Numbered from the stretch's first letter, positions 46,166 through 58,432 are shown. The stretch is 64,000 nucleotides of DNA from Pochonia chlamydosporia 170 (GCF_001653235.2 NC_035794.1:3906001-3970000); one strand, 5' to 3'. Translations and numbers: made by a program. The notes: generated by a model from the letters alone, not told the origin.

Positions 46166-47354
46166 CTAGACCATCTCGTCTCCCCGTCCGCTGCCTACTG
46201 CCCTCCGTGGAATCGATAGCCCAGCACCATGACCATTCGTTCCATGACTGTTCACTCCATGACCATTCACCGCATGCCCATGCCCATGACCATGCCTATC
46301 CCATGCATCAACTCCCCAACCCGCCTTTCTCGTAAACACAGCATCAAGAACTTCACCACTTCCGTATCCAAACGCCGCGCCTCTATTCAAGGGAATATGA
46401 TTATATCGCCAGTCCCAAACGGCCGCATACGTCATCCTGTACCCCGAAAACGCCATAACGGTGCCGATAATCGCGCCAGCAATAATATCATACCAATTAT
46501 GGTACTCGTCAATCGTCAACGCCCCTCCAATAAGCGTAGCACCAAGAATAGGAGCATAAATGACAATCAACTTCCACATGGCGGGGTGATAGTTCGAAAA
46601 CACCTTGAGCTTCGCATTCAGGTACAAGTACAAGAAGACGAATCCCGCAAACGCAGCCGTCGTGTGACCACTGGGGAACGACTCAAGACTGTCGTTAATC
46701 TCCTTTTGGTCGCCGGTGCAGATATCCGGCGTAAAGTACAGTTGCTGGTACCCCTTGAGGTTCAGGCCAGCCTTTTCCTTCGCCTTGGTAATGCCTGGCT
46801 TGCACACGTCGAGAAAGTGTGGACGCAGCCCGCCGATGAGCCACTTGAGGAAGACTTGGAATACGGCAGCCGTGATGAGCGAGTACAACAGACCGATTAC
46901 GCCGTTGTTAACGTCCCAGAAGGAGCGGATGCGGATCTGCATGAGTAGGATGACGACAATGGGTATGATGGCTGCGAGGAAGGCGGCGAGCCAGATGGGG
47001 ATGATTTCGTCTCGGAGAGGGTATGCGAATTCGGGATAGACGACTTCACCGTCAGAAAAGGTGATTGCAAATGAGCGCGATGGCGCTGGATCAGCCATGT
47101 ATACCTGTAGACGTTAGTATCGTCGTGGTCAAGTACATTTTGTATAGCCAGGGAGAATGGCCACTTACACCGAGTCCTATTGCTCCCATGACAATCATGG
47201 TAACGATATCCAGAAGGGTGTGCTTTAGCCACTGGCCAAATGTTGGCCGCTGCAGCATCGTATACGGCTCATAGCGAGCCTGAGAATGGCCATGGCCATG
47301 GTGATGTTTGGCCTGCCGTCTTGGCGACTTGCTTCTGCGTGTAAAGAAGGGCAT
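46166..47354 (-). CDS. PAP2-family lipid phosphatase (DPP1-like) with Gly/His repeat tail
   Basis: Two exons (47354-47169, 47104-46166) give about 374 residues. Six hydrophobic segments and the PAP2 motifs are present: KWLIGGLRP (149-157), FPSGHTT (PSGH 206-209) and DEYHNWYD (His264, Asp268). The third motif lacks the usual SR before the Asp, reading ALTIDEYH, which may be normal for this fungal subgroup. Relatives dephosphorylate diacylglycerol pyrophosphate and phosphatidate at vacuolar or ER membranes. The first exon is basic and His-rich (HHHGHGHSQ). The C-terminal tail holds Gly-His repeats (HGHGHGHAVNGHGVNSHG), coded by a CATGNCCAT-like tandem repeat at about 46215-46300. Confidence 0.9.
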
Positions 47355-48462
47355 GTTGGAGGTATGGGCAGCACCAAATGATTATTGCGCACAACACTGG
47401 GGTGGTCTAAACCTACGATATGTAGACATATCACGATATATGTACCCAGAAGCTGCACAATGGTTTTTCCCAGCACTCCTCCTTGACGTCAGAACCATGG
47501 TCACAAACAAGCATCAACCTTACTACTAAACCTATCCAACAAGCCGCATTGCCGAATTTATGCCCCTTTCTCTTGGAAAAGGCGCCAGATCATCAAGAAT
47601 GGTCAACCGTTGAGACGGGTTGGTCGTAATGCGCCACAGGTGATTCATTCTCAACGTCATTTCAGCCCCAATCTTGGCAGGACCCTCGTTGTTTTGGGCT
47701 GTTGATGCAGGTTGTGCCAATCAGCGAGGGCGGGGACAAATAGATCGCGATGAGATGGGGATGTGGATGTGCAGGCGGCGGACGGAAAGGTCCGAGGAAT
47801 GGGGAGGCTGAGTTGACGAAGAAATTTTCATTTATTATAAACGGTGGTGTATTTAATGTAAGTTGGAATTATTGCGAATTCATTGTGTCGAATTACAAAT
47901 GACGTCAGTTGGTGAATGCGGTTGCTCAGATCAAAAGCGTGACAAAATGGCATCGACTGAATTTACCGAAGGAAATCACCGAAGTTGCTCAATCCGCACC
48001 ATCAAAGGCTTCTGATTGGTCCATCTCCCGGCCATTTCGCCAACTGCTTCAACACGGACGGGTCATCGCTAACATCCCAAAAGCCCGTCACTGCATTTAT
48101 AATTTTACACACTCGCTTCTTGCGTTTAATATCGTGGCGCACTGCCGGTACCCGTTGATTACCACTCATAGATTTAATATCTTTGAGATGGCGCTATTCC
48201 CAGATTGAGGGCATATCTTGATGACCTTAGTAATATCCCGCCCACGGCGTTTTCCGAGCTGACAAGATGGTGCTTACTGCTGACCATAAGAGAGGGAATT
48301 ATAACAACCCATTCGTAGACAAGTATATAAGACTTGATACCCTTGAAAACAATATACTTCTCACCACATACAACAAAACAAAAGACTCAGTCATTCACCC
48401 CCACAACCCACTTACATCAACCACCATCACCACGATCAACCACCATCACCGCCATCACCATC
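47355..48462. other. Divergent intergenic region
   Basis: About 1.1 kb containing the promoters of the PAP2 gene (leftward) and the monooxygenase (rightward). No gene is recognised. Confidence 0.5.
48324..48330 (+). promoter_or_regulatory. TATA element upstream of FAD monooxygenase
   Basis: TATATAA lies 133 bp upstream of the ATG and is followed by a CA-rich leader, a good match to a strong fungal core promoter. Confidence 0.5.
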
Positions 48463-49695
48463 ATGTCCATCCAAGACGTATCCATCATCGGCGCCGGTCT
48501 CGCAGGCCTCACCCTCGCCCTCGCCCTCCACGCCAACTCCATCCCCGTAACAGTCTACGAATCCCGCCCAGCGCCCCTCAACATCGGCGGCGCAGTCATG
48601 CTCTCCCCCAACGCCCTCAAAGTCCTCGACGCCCTCGGCCTCTACGACACCATCAAACAGAAAGGTTATAACTTTGACCTCCTACACTACCGCGACGCCG
48701 AGGGTCACCTCCTGGAAACATATGAATTTGGCGGCAGCCAAAAATACGGCTACGACGGCCTACGAATCTATCGATACGTCCTGATCGACGAACTAGTAGC
48801 TGCGTTGAAGCTGCGCGGCGTAAAAGTAGTGTATGGCGCCAAGTTCTCCCACGTCGTTGAAGATACACCCTCCTCCGTAACATTTGCACTTACAGACGGC
48901 AAAACCGTGAGGACATCCCTTCTCGTCGGTGCAGATGGCATCCACTCCGTCGTCCGAAAGCACTTATACCCCGATTTACGCACCAAATTCATCGGCATGG
49001 CGGGCATTACGGCCGCCGTACCGACATCTCAGCTCCAACTACCAGAGGGCTATCACATCCCCGTGACAATTACATCCCCCAAGGGCGCATTTGTAATCGC
49101 CCCCCAGCAAGTCGACGGCTCGGAAGTCCTCATCGGGAAACAAATGCGCGTGCCGCTGGATATAACCGCCACGCCAGGCTGGGACCGCGACTTCGTATCC
49201 GACAAGCAGTCTGCGATTGCGTTCTTGCAGTCGAACAATGATGACTTTCCGGACTTTGTGAAGAAGGCGACTTCGGCAATCGACCCCGCCAAGGTGAATA
49301 AGTGGCCGTTCTTCGTGGTTCCCAAGTTGGACAGGTGGGTGTCTGAGACGAGAAGGGTTATTATACTGGGTGACGCGGCGCATGCGATTCCTCCTTCTGC
49401 AGGACAGGGGATTAATCAGGCCTTTGAGGATGTGTACATGCTGGCGCTGATATTGGGCGAGAGGGAGAGGGTTAGGGATATGAAAGCGGCGTTGGGTTTC
49501 TGGCAGGAGTATAGGCAGAAGAGGGTTGATAGGATTCTGGAGCTGAATGCGCAGATTGATCAGAGGAGGATGCCGAGGGATGATGAGGTTGTTGGTGAGG
49601 CTAGCGGGTTTGAGAAGGGTGCGTTTGAGTTGGGGTGGTTGTATAGGCCTGATTTTAAGGCAGATGTGGAGGAGTGGCTGAGGAGGGAAGTGTGA
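48463..49695 (+). CDS. FAD-dependent monooxygenase (salicylate hydroxylase-like, PHBH family)
   Basis: A single exon encodes 410 residues. The N-terminal Rossmann fold reads SIIGAGLAGLTLALAL, the DG motif is LLVGADGIHS, and the GD motif is VIILGDAAHAIPPSAGQG. These three place it in the class A flavoprotein monooxygenases that hydroxylate aromatic substrates with NAD(P)H and O2. The substrate is unknown; relatives act on salicylate, kynurenine or secondary metabolites. No secondary-metabolite backbone gene lies nearby. The ATG at 48463 directly precedes the nucleotide-binding strand and was chosen over upstream non-ATG frame. A TATA box lies upstream. Confidence 0.92.
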   Translation: MSIQDVSIIGAGLAGLTLALALHANSIPVTVYESRPAPLNIGGAVMLSPNALKVLDALGLYDTIKQKGYNFDLLHYRDAEGHLLETYEFGGSQKYGYDGLRIYRYVLIDELVAALKLRGVKVVYGAKFSHVVEDTPSSVTFALTDGKTVRTSLLVGADGIHSVVRKHLYPDLRTKFIGMAGITAAVPTSQLQLPEGYHIPVTITSPKGAFVIAPQQVDGSEVLIGKQMRVPLDITATPGWDRDFVSDKQSAIAFLQSNNDDFPDFVKKATSAIDPAKVNKWPFFVVPKLDRWVSETRRVIILGDAAHAIPPSAGQGINQAFEDVYMLALILGERERVRDMKAALGFWQEYRQKRVDRILELNAQIDQRRMPRDDEVVGEASGFEKGAFELGWLYRPDFKADVEEWLRREV

Positions 49696-49889
49696 TTTCT
49701 TTTCGCTTGGAGTTTGGCGTTGGGTAGACGGTAATTAAAAGTATAGTACGGAGTAGACAACCGTTAGACAACCATGGGTAATCATGCTATACACAATTTT
49801 TGACTACCCATTTGAACAATCCTGCACAAGCTCGCAAGAACATGGCGCCATGAAATCCATCATCCCAAATATATACCACACACACCCCG

Positions 49890-50922
49890 TCACTGCACTA
49901 TCCGTACCGTCCTTCCCACCTCTCCCCGTTCAACCTGCCCAACCCTGTCCTTCACCCTCTTCCAAATCCGCTCCGCCACCTCTTCCACACTACCCGCCGC
50001 ATCGACAACCACCAGATCCTCCTCCTCCTGCCTCCACTGCGAGCCCTCCAGTCCCCCCAGCCCAGCCAGCATCTCCTGTCCCTGGATGTCCTTGCCGCCC
50101 ATGCTAAGCCCCCAGAACAGCTCCCTCACCTTCTTCTGCATCTCTGCCTTCTCGTACAGTTCGCCGCCCCAGCCGCCGCGGGATTTGGCCGTCTCCTCGT
50201 CGAGATCTAGGAATAACACCATGTCTGGACGGGGGAGACCGCGCTCAGGAGCTCGAGCCCACGATAGTGAGAGTGAGGGGTTGAGTTTGGCGGCGGAGTA
50301 GACTATGCCGGAGTGGTAGAAGCGGTCTGATATGATGGTTGTTCCGGAGGCGAGGAGGGATTTTATTTGTTTCCTGGGGAGGTTAGCCTTGGCACTTATA
50401 GCAGCTGTTGCATGTGAGGTTGAATAGTATGTAGGTATCAGAGCGTCACATCGGCCACTTCATATTGAATACCTTGACGCTAGGGAAATACTCACACTGC
50501 CTCCCATCGATTCGCACTAAACAGCAAATGAATAACATGATCTTCCATCTGCACATCACTTTTTAGATATGAATCAATCATCTGTCCAATAGGCGTCGTC
50601 CGATCTACCATACGTCAGTATGCCCATCTCAACAATTGACCTACACATCTCCGTCATGCAGAACAAGCCACATGCCTCTTCCACCCCCCTGGACAGATTC
50701 AATCCAACGTCGTCAATTTGAAAAGAACATACCAGGAAACCTCATCACCTTGACTTTTCTCCCCTCCTCCACGAACCGCTGCTCCAACAGCTTCACCTGC
50801 GTGGTCTTCCCGCTGCGGTCCAGGCCTTCCAGCACGATGAAGGCGCCTCGTTTGCCATCGGCGGGTGGGTGCGTGTCTGATGAGGCAATTGCCGCTGTGG
50901 CTAGATCGTTGATCGAGGCCAT
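49890..50922 (-). CDS. CDC8: Thymidylate kinase (dTMP kinase)
   Basis: Three exons (50922-50733, 50604-50496, 50373-49890) give about 260 residues. The P-loop is GLDRSGKTT (33-41); MRFPDRTTPIGQMIDSYL spans the first splice, HLLFSANRWEAV follows, and IISDRFYHSGIVYSAAK is the DRY/H region. PDMVLFLDLDEETAKSRGG marks the lid side. The enzyme makes dTDP from dTMP. It is longer than yeast Cdc8 (216 residues) at both ends. The ATG at 50922 gives a short hydrophilic start; the open frame extends farther upstream without features. The gene lies tandem with the next one on the same strand. Confidence 0.94.
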
Positions 50923-51388
50923 GTTGCGCCAGGTCGTTATTGGGCTGCGTGCATCGGTTGATGAGATCTTGAGGATGGGGTGTTGTGAGGTGAGGTGAGG
51001 TATGAGGTCAACTGGGATGAGATGTGAATGAGATGAAGTCTGGTCTGGTCTGGTGGGGTCATCTGCCAGATGCACATTGGCACTGTATTGCCCCTCGATC
51101 ACGTCCATCCGCATCCGGATACCGATACCTTGTCACGAGCAATCACCTAGAAATGACACTTATTCATGGCAATCAGAACCTTCAATGTTTCCATTATCAA
51201 ATACACAAATTACCAAGTCAAATTCCAGGTATTATCACAACGCCGGGTCGCCGCCCAGTCCACACCCAATTACAAAGCGCCAAGACACCAGTTGCTAGCC
51301 AGACATAACCCAAGCCCTGAAAAATAAATAACCCAGAAAACCATTCCCTTCGTCTACTCATCGCGCATAACAATACTCCAGTCACACA
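50923..51388. other. Intergenic region
   Basis: About 470 bp with the thymidylate kinase promoter. It includes a TCTGG tandem (51039-51054, three units). No gene is seen. Confidence 0.5.
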
Positions 51389-52634
51389 TCATGATGCCAC
51401 TTCCGTGTCATCCTTGGCACTCCCGCTCTCCCAGAGATCGAAACTCTCACCCGTGCCCTCGATGGGCTGCAAAACGGCGGCTTTTGACGGCGATCCCGAC
51501 TTGGCGATTAGCTCGTCAATACCCTTGATAGGATCGAGGGTTTTCAACGTAGGCGCAAACTCATGTTCTTCCCCAGCAGGTGCATTGGTGGGTTTTTGCT
51601 CTTGTTCGTCGTCATCCGCGGGCACAATGATGACGGACGTCTCGTCGCAGCCATCGGCATAGAAATCCGCAGTATTCATTTCACCAAGCGCAGTACGCTC
51701 CTTTTCAACAATCATGTCATCCGCTGCAAGAGCTCGCGCAGAGCGTCGTGCTGAAGTCTGAGACACATCATCAACTGGGGGAATGTTCTCCTTATCACGG
51801 CCTTCGGCACTTTCGCGGCGTGCTTTTTGCTCGCTCTCCTCATCGGATGAAATGTCCAAAACACATGTGCCGTGTTGAAGAAGGTTGGTCATCTCCTGCT
51901 CGGGAGTGTCCTCGTGGATGTCAAAGAACCAGCTGGCCTTCATGTCGGGCTCGCCGAGGGGTGCGACAGCACTGCCCTTGGACAATGCATTAGAGCGAGG
52001 ACGAGAGCCGTAGCTGGGAATTGTGCCCTTCAGGGCGGCATCGAGTGAAAAGGGAGCAGCAGAGTCGAGAGGGAATGATGGAGGGTCCACGCGAGTATAA
52101 GGTCCGGCAGTCCGTCGTCGGTTAGAAAGGATACCAGATCTCTTTCCGCGAGTTGGTGAGCGGCCAGCAGGGGCAGAAATGGGCGAAGACTTGGTGACGT
52201 TGGTGTTGAGCTTGGCAACAGGAGACTTGGGCTGAAGGGTTCGTCGAGGTGCAGTGGAAGCCTTCACGGGGCTGACTAGAGCTCGAACATTTGCACTGGG
52301 TGTGGTAATAGCTCTAGTGAGGACAAAGGATGAAGACTTTTTGAGGACGTCCTTGGTTGGCGTTCCCGAGAGGCCTTTTGAGCGCTTGGCAAAAGCAAGA
52401 GGGTCGACATTCTCGGAATCATCCGTGTCAAGCAGCTCAGCTTTGCGCTTGGTCTTTGTGCTGGAGGGAGTGATTGCTACACGAGGTCAGTGAAATGACT
52501 CGACATGTAGCCAGGGACTCTACCATTCGAGTTGTAGGGCACGACTTACCATTCTGTCTATTCTTCAAGCTTGTCAAATTTTGTAGACGGGCTCCGTCAA
52601 GAGGAGCGAACGGCTGACGTGAAATAGTAGCCAT
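51389..52634 (-). CDS. Disordered KEN-box-containing protein of unknown function
   Basis: Two exons (52634-52550, 52476-51389) give about 390 residues. The N-terminus MATISRQPFAPLDGARLQNL is distinctive, and the rest is low-complexity, rich in Ser, Pro, Lys and acidic residues, with runs of basic SP/TP sites (KASTAPRRTLQPKSP). It carries a KEN motif (GRDKENIPP) and RxxL sites (RRTL, RTALGEMN), which in cell-cycle proteins are APC/C degrons. No folded domain is recognised. A nuclear, cell-cycle-regulated role is a guess from the motifs. The first intron (GTAAGT...GTGTAG) is phase 1. It is tandem with thymidylate kinase, itself S-phase regulated in yeast. Confidence 0.8.
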
Positions 52635-53485
52635 AGTGGCGAGACTTCAGGTCACGAAGAAAGTCGAATTGATCCAAGATTCGGGTGCGAGATGAAGTAG
52701 CTACCTAGGTATGGGAAGCTCAATTGCCAGCGTTGTGAATGTGACGTCGATGTTTTGTGGCGAACGTATAGTGATTGTGGCCCGCTGTTTTCCAAACTCC
52801 AGATGTCTCTATCAAGATACGAAGTCGTTCTCCCAATTCCGTTTCGACTCTATCCTGTGTGCAGTTGTTTGTTTGTTGTTCTCATCCAAGAAGGGGAATA
52901 GAGTCCAGAGCTGGCGTCAAGTCTGGTGGGAAGGGAAAAAGGTCAGAGTGGGATCAAAGTGGTCAACGCGGGACGCGGCAGTATTAAGAGGGACAGGCTT
53001 TAGCGAGCGGAGGGGAGTGGATTGTCCAAAAGACAAAGGTCAACGGCTGGTCTAGTCCTCGACAGTGGCTCGACAGTAAAACAAGGCGGTGCAAGGAGAG
53101 TTGCAGTGTGTTGCAGCGCTTGGGTCTGAGTTGAGGTCAATTTGCAAGGGGGTGTGAAGCCAAAAGACGTTGATCAGCCAAGCTGGATTGGACTGGCAAG
53201 CTGGTCGACTGGATTGAAGGGGTGTGGAATTGGCTGCTAGCTTGGGGCGGGTTGAGAATTAGTCCAGCTTGAATGTTGTCACTGGATTGTGGTGGACGAA
53301 GGAGTTTGACGTTGGCAAGTGGCCGTTTGATGAAGCGCGAGGAGAGCCTTGCTTTGCCCGTCCTTTGGTTGAGGTGCAATGCAATTGAGGACAAGAAAGG
53401 AGAGTGACCAAGTGATTGAGTGTTAAGCCGAGTTCAATGTTGGGATGGACTGGAGGCCCGTATCAGCTGCAGCCCATTCATCAGA

Positions 53486-53516
53486 CCTGGTCTGGCCTGG
53501 TCTGGTCTGGTGTGGT
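53486..53516. repeat. TCTGG short tandem repeat
   Basis: About six copies of the 5-nt unit CTGGT/CTGGC in a row. The same word recurs at 51039-51054 and, on the opposite strand, at 40681-40692 and 61918-61935. Confidence 0.75.
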
Positions 53517-55144
53517 GAGGCAATGCATTCTGCAGTCTGTTCATTGGGTTGTGCCCCATCCGATCCAGCTCAGGTCTGGCCAATTTACGATTGACCACAT
53601 GCAGCCTGGCCTTGACGCGTTTTTCGTGGTCGTGCTGAGGCGTCTAAATTATTCATATTCACTTGTGCATCGTCGGCACAGACATGGGTAATTTGATACA
53701 CTAAGATATAATGCAATGCATAAAATGCTTCCACGTCCCTTTACTACTTTTTGCAGTCACAAACCAGTCATCAGTCATAGACTCATCACCAGCATCCGCA
53801 TCTATTCTACTTCAAAATCGCCTTCACAACTCCTTCCCAACTCTTCTTCTGCATGTCTCACCGCATCACTCGACTTGTGCCATGTGCAAATCGCCAATAA
53901 ACGCGTCCAAGGTCATTGACCCACCTTGAATCCTACCACCAATCAGCTCCATCCCTCAATGAAACCATACCTCAAAAAATCCAACATGTCTTGCCCCTGC
54001 ATCAACCCATTTGTCCATTCTTGATATCTGATTGGCCCATCGCGTCACACTTCCATCTCGCTCGTCGTCCGCTCCAAACTCGTTTTGGTTGAGCTCCCGG
54101 CACCAAGCACCTCAGCCCAAGCATCTTCTTTCCATCCATCACATCAATCAACCTTGATGAATTCCCTGTATCAAACGCAAGGGCTGCATCACAACTAGCC
54201 TTACAGAGGACATGTGCCTCAGGACAAGCAGGGTTCGTAGCCCATGGCTTCATGCTGGCCCCAACTATTAAAAGAACCTCCGTCCCCTCATCGTGTCTCT
54301 CTCGCGCGTCCGACGTGCCCGCGTTTCTGACCACTTGCGAAGAAATTTACCGCCCAGTTCATTCATCCGGCGCCGCCCGTTGTCAATCTTCCAAGCAGAC
54401 CGCTTACCTTGAATCGGCCCACGGCATTCACACCCAAATTTCTCAGCCTACGCCCAAATCTCGAGCTCATCATTACATGACGCTTCTCCATCCTCGATCC
54501 ATGTCTCACAACTTGTAGCTGTGGCAAACTGGTCTTGCCCTCTAGCCAAGGTTGTCTCATCCATCGACGTGCTTCTGCAACACATACGCCAGAACCGGCC
54601 AACAATGTCGCAGCCAGTGTCTGAGGGCAGACCTACATCCCAAGACCATTGGATACCATTGCACACCAGACTGGACGTAGTTTGCATTTACATATCTTGT
54701 CGTGGCTATATTCCCACCCGCATTGACGCCTTTGTCCCTGCGTTAGGCAGTTTTACAGCCGTCACTGGTTTGCGACTCATTGCCACGTACTAGGCTGAAG
54801 TTGTGACCGATGAAGTAGATCAGTCTTCACCATCGTGGCAAATTCGGCCAGACAGCACCGCCTCTGCTGCTCCAACAACTGCAGCCCATCTCAGGCCTCA
54901 CCCTCCCATTAGTTGTAGTCTCTGAACCATTGTTCAACCCTGATGTAATCTACGCAGCTGCCTCTACTCAGTACTGATGTTACACAAAGCCATCCACTTA
55001 CACCAAGTGCACAGCCCAAGACTCACCTCCTAGACACAATCAAAGAAGAGAAATCACTTCCTACCAGGCACACCACCTCAATATGTATAAACCCCACAAA
55101 CCACCTAACCAAGTCCACCTCAACCGCATCATTGACCCATTCCA

Positions 55145-55199
55145 CGACCCTAGCGTCAACTTCACGGGAGGCCACTTCCCGCGCGACCCTAGCGTCAAC
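55145..55199. repeat. Pair of 16-bp direct repeats
   Basis: CGACCCTAGCGTCAAC occurs twice with starts 39 bp apart. No associated element is visible. Confidence 0.7.
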
Positions 55200-56347
55200 C
55201 CTCACTAGCGAGTTATCAACGTGAACACCTCAGCCATGAGCAAACACATGAATACCCGTCCATGCGTCATCAACCTATTGGTCCTCTCGTCAATGTCGCC
55301 TCCGACAAGTCTGTTCACCATCTTGCACTCTACCGCCACCAGGTCACGACAATCGGCCAACCGTACAACACGCACAAGTTGAAGTCCATCCAGTCAAGAC
55401 TCGAAGTGGAAAAAAACCAGAACCGCCACTTACTTCACCGTGTCTCATCAGAGGTGCCCGAGACGCAGCAACCACACAGCCCGTGTGCCGACCTTTCTCC
55501 AAATCTCATGGCCACAGGTCCTCTCACAGTAGACGATATAATGACCTCTCCCGAAGAAACAGCTCATGCGCAGCGCCTACATCCATGGCTCCAAGCAAGA
55601 AGCGCTTATTGCATATCAAGAATGAAGAAACCTCAGATACACCGGTCCACTGTCCTCTTAAAGACCAACTTAATGGGTCTCCCACACCAAACGGCCCAAA
55701 CTTCACAACCCACCACGCATGACATGAGCGAGCCAAACCTCACACAGCATTGTCCATCTCCTCCTAGCTCGACCTGAAAACAGACCCGTCCAATGTCTCT
55801 CTGCCTGTCCTCATTGCACTAACAAAGAACACGCCAACCCGGCACCAGATGCCCTTGCCCTGAGCTGCCGCACTTGACTGTGGGTTCCTCAGTGTGAAGC
55901 ACATTGCCTCAAACTTTTTGAGCCCATTGGTTCGTTCAAGGCTAGTGGTGTTTGTGTGTCTGTGTCGTTGTACTACGTAGCTGCGTTCTGGTCCTGTCTC
56001 AACCCAGCGTCGTGAAGTGGGCGGTTTTTCGTGGTCGTTGCCTCATTTGTTCCATGAGAAATGGCAGTGCTGTGGCGCGGAAGTAGTATGTTACAAGATC
56101 ACGAGAGCTGTTAATACACAACCCGATAAAATCAGAGCTACTAAAGTATAGAGGGGCAATGCTGGCTAGTAGCCCTCGAAGTTGAGCAATGGCAAGCGGC
56201 CGTTCTATTCGGCTCTGTTTTCCGGACAGGCAGGACACTCTGATAATGATTAATAATTATACTACACTAAGGCTATTCAAAGGCTAAAGAATGCTTCTCC
56301 TCGCAGAAAATACCATACGGACCACTTCACCCCGGGCTTCGTCCTGG

Positions 56348-57679
56348 TTAATGCTTGCGGAATGCGTCTAGAGGGGACTTATTGCCCACAACTTTTGTAG
56401 ACGTGTGTGCATCAAGATCATGACTTCCGTGTCCTGCGTTGCTCGACATGACGGTATTGTCACTGTCAAGAGCATGTGTCGTCCAGGATTTACCACTTGT
56501 AGCAACTCCACCGTCGTCCTTCAAATGATGAGGGGGTCCAGTTCCATGGGACTTCACTATCTCGTGGGCATGGATGTCATGCTTGGCAACAGCACAACCT
56601 CCAGCTCCGACAGTAACATCCTTGGCAAGGTTATGTTGGCGATCGATCTTGGTCAACTTTGTGGGTTGGTGGGCTTCTAAATCGTGCTGGACGGGACCCT
56701 TTGCTTCCTCCACCACGGGGTCACAGCAGAGCTGATGAGGGGACTCACTGCCAGGAGTTCTGACCGGAATAGTAGCGTCTTGGTGAAGCTGGTGTGAGGA
56801 GTCTTGTCCACGGTGATGAGTTTTGGCATCCGACTCCAACTGGTGAGAAGACCGAGTAGTGCTCGTGACAACAAGTTCGTGGTCCTCCAGGTCATGCTTC
56901 CCAACTATTGTTGAGATTGCAGACTTCAGCAGATTGGAACCGCTCTTCTTGGCTCTCTCATCATCTTTGGAGATTGGAACCAAGTACCAATGTTGATCCA
57001 AATAGTGAACTTGCGGATAGGCAACAGTGTCAGAAGGTGCGAGCTCGTCCTTGCACAGGTCATGCGGCTCTTGCACGCGGTTATTGTGCCCGGCAGCTTC
57101 TTTGCCAGGCGACTTGCCTCGTGCAGATCTGGCAGAGTCTGGACTGAGATAGGACATTGCATTGGTTGAGTGATAGCCGCTGGCGCCGATGGTCGTGGGC
57201 TTCTCATGATGATGGTGCCCTTTTGCTTTGTGCCTCTCCCGGAGCAAAATCTCCTGCTCGTTACGAGCCATCGTCAGGCATGGACAGAAGCAAGAATCGC
57301 ACCAGTCCGATGCTCTATTGCCATCAATGCCATAGAGCGAGCGGACTCTGGCCTGGAGATTGGATACGAAGCAGGAGTAGACTATCAAAAGTTAGCTGTC
57401 CGAGTTATTCCCTTAGCAAACAGGGAAGCAGCGGAGTCACAGCATACACGGAAGACAAAGGGAGAATTTGATGCAATCACAGCCGCAGCAAGACTGCTCA
57501 AAACTTCCACCAGGCAATGATCCGGATGCTGCGTTCCTCAGAAGATGAGAAGTTCGTGAGTAGCTTCCACATGGCCAAAACGAAGCCGCAAGACACGATA
57601 CTGTGTTGAAGACGACACCGTCATTGGCCTCTTGCGACCGCCACTGGTTTCCGCACTCTCCAACAGTTTGTTTGACCAT
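56348..57679 (-). CDS. PLAC8-family protein with degenerate His-rich repeat tail
   Basis: Two exons (57679-57448, 57381-56348) give about 421 residues. The first ~125 residues carry the PLAC8 cysteine pattern (SFWPCGSYSRTSHLL, SCCGCDC, then RVRSLYGIDG and WCDSCFCPCLTMARNEQE), a membrane-associated domain linked to cell size and metal transport. The intron has a GCTAAC branch and GATAG acceptor and restores the domain. The remaining ~290 residues are hydrophilic. From about residue 240 on they form about ten degenerate repeats of 17-19 residues, each starting with a His followed by D/Q/H and L/I (HDLEDH, HQLESD, HQLHQD, HDLEAH, HNLAKD, HDIHAH, HHLKDD, HALDSD, HDLDAH). An earlier PHDLCKDELA may be an isolated unit. 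The ATG at 57679 is tentative; an additional 5' exon is possible. Confidence 0.75.
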
Positions 57680-58398
57680 TCTTGCTGATAAATGGAAGTG
57701 ACAAGTATGGCTGTCTGAGGTCTGTGAACGTCGGGTAGCCACTCAAAGCACGACCTGATCAAAAATCCGGTGCCGGAGGGAATTGATAACTCATAGTCGG
57801 CCAATTTCGGGGCACAGTGGCAGCTACACATGGACTATTAGCCTATGACGACAATGCAGAAGAACTAAACAGGTATTACCGGTAAGAAACTTGGCACAGC
57901 AACACGTAGAGATGGACGGAATTCGATGAGAGAGCGCAACGCCGAAAAATGCTTCAATGTTTGTTTGTTTGGTGAAGATGGAAGAATGGAGAAAGACAGT
58001 CGAGTTGGTTGGGTAAACAAGTTTGGCATTTGTTCAAGGAGTCAACTCGCGGAAGGAACCTCAAACACTTGCCATCAAATATGTGCTGAGTTTATGCCAT
58101 GCGTGGCAGGTGCAGTCAACATTGAAGTCGGTCGTCTCGTCGACCAATTGGTTCCAATGTTGGTCAAGTGCCAGCTGGCAACCAGCTGCCGTGTTGAACT
58201 GCGACCAGATCAGACCAGATATCAATATTCGTAGGGCTAGATGCGTGCTTAGGTATGTATCGGTTACTACCAGACTTACGTTGTCATCGTTTAATCGCTT
58301 CCAAAGATTCAATGCTTCCTAAGAACCATAGCAAGAGAGCCAGACAGGGCACCCAATGCCATCATAGCTTTGCTCTTAAGGGATCATGGAAGTCTCAA

Positions 58399-58432
58399 TT
58401 TTTTTTTAATTTTTTTTTAATTTTTTTTTTTT
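58399..58432. repeat. T-tract with 11-bp period
   Basis: The tract reads T9-AA-T9-AA-T12. It could be the A-tail of a retroposed element on the minus strand or a simple nucleosome-excluding tract; no target-site duplication was seen. Confidence 0.8.

Larger units (their letters stand above)
52635..56347. other. Long gene-free region
   Basis: About 3.7 kb without a supportable gene. It includes a TCTGG-rich tandem (53486-53516), a 16-bp direct repeat CGACCCTAGCGTCAAC at 55145-55160 and 55184-55199, and long C-rich plus-strand frames that lack domains (for example 55262-55777). Confidence 0.5.

Noticed and set aside
55262..55777. 171-codon plus-strand frame in a gene-free region
   Set aside because: No domain, no splice partners, and composition explained by C-rich DNA.
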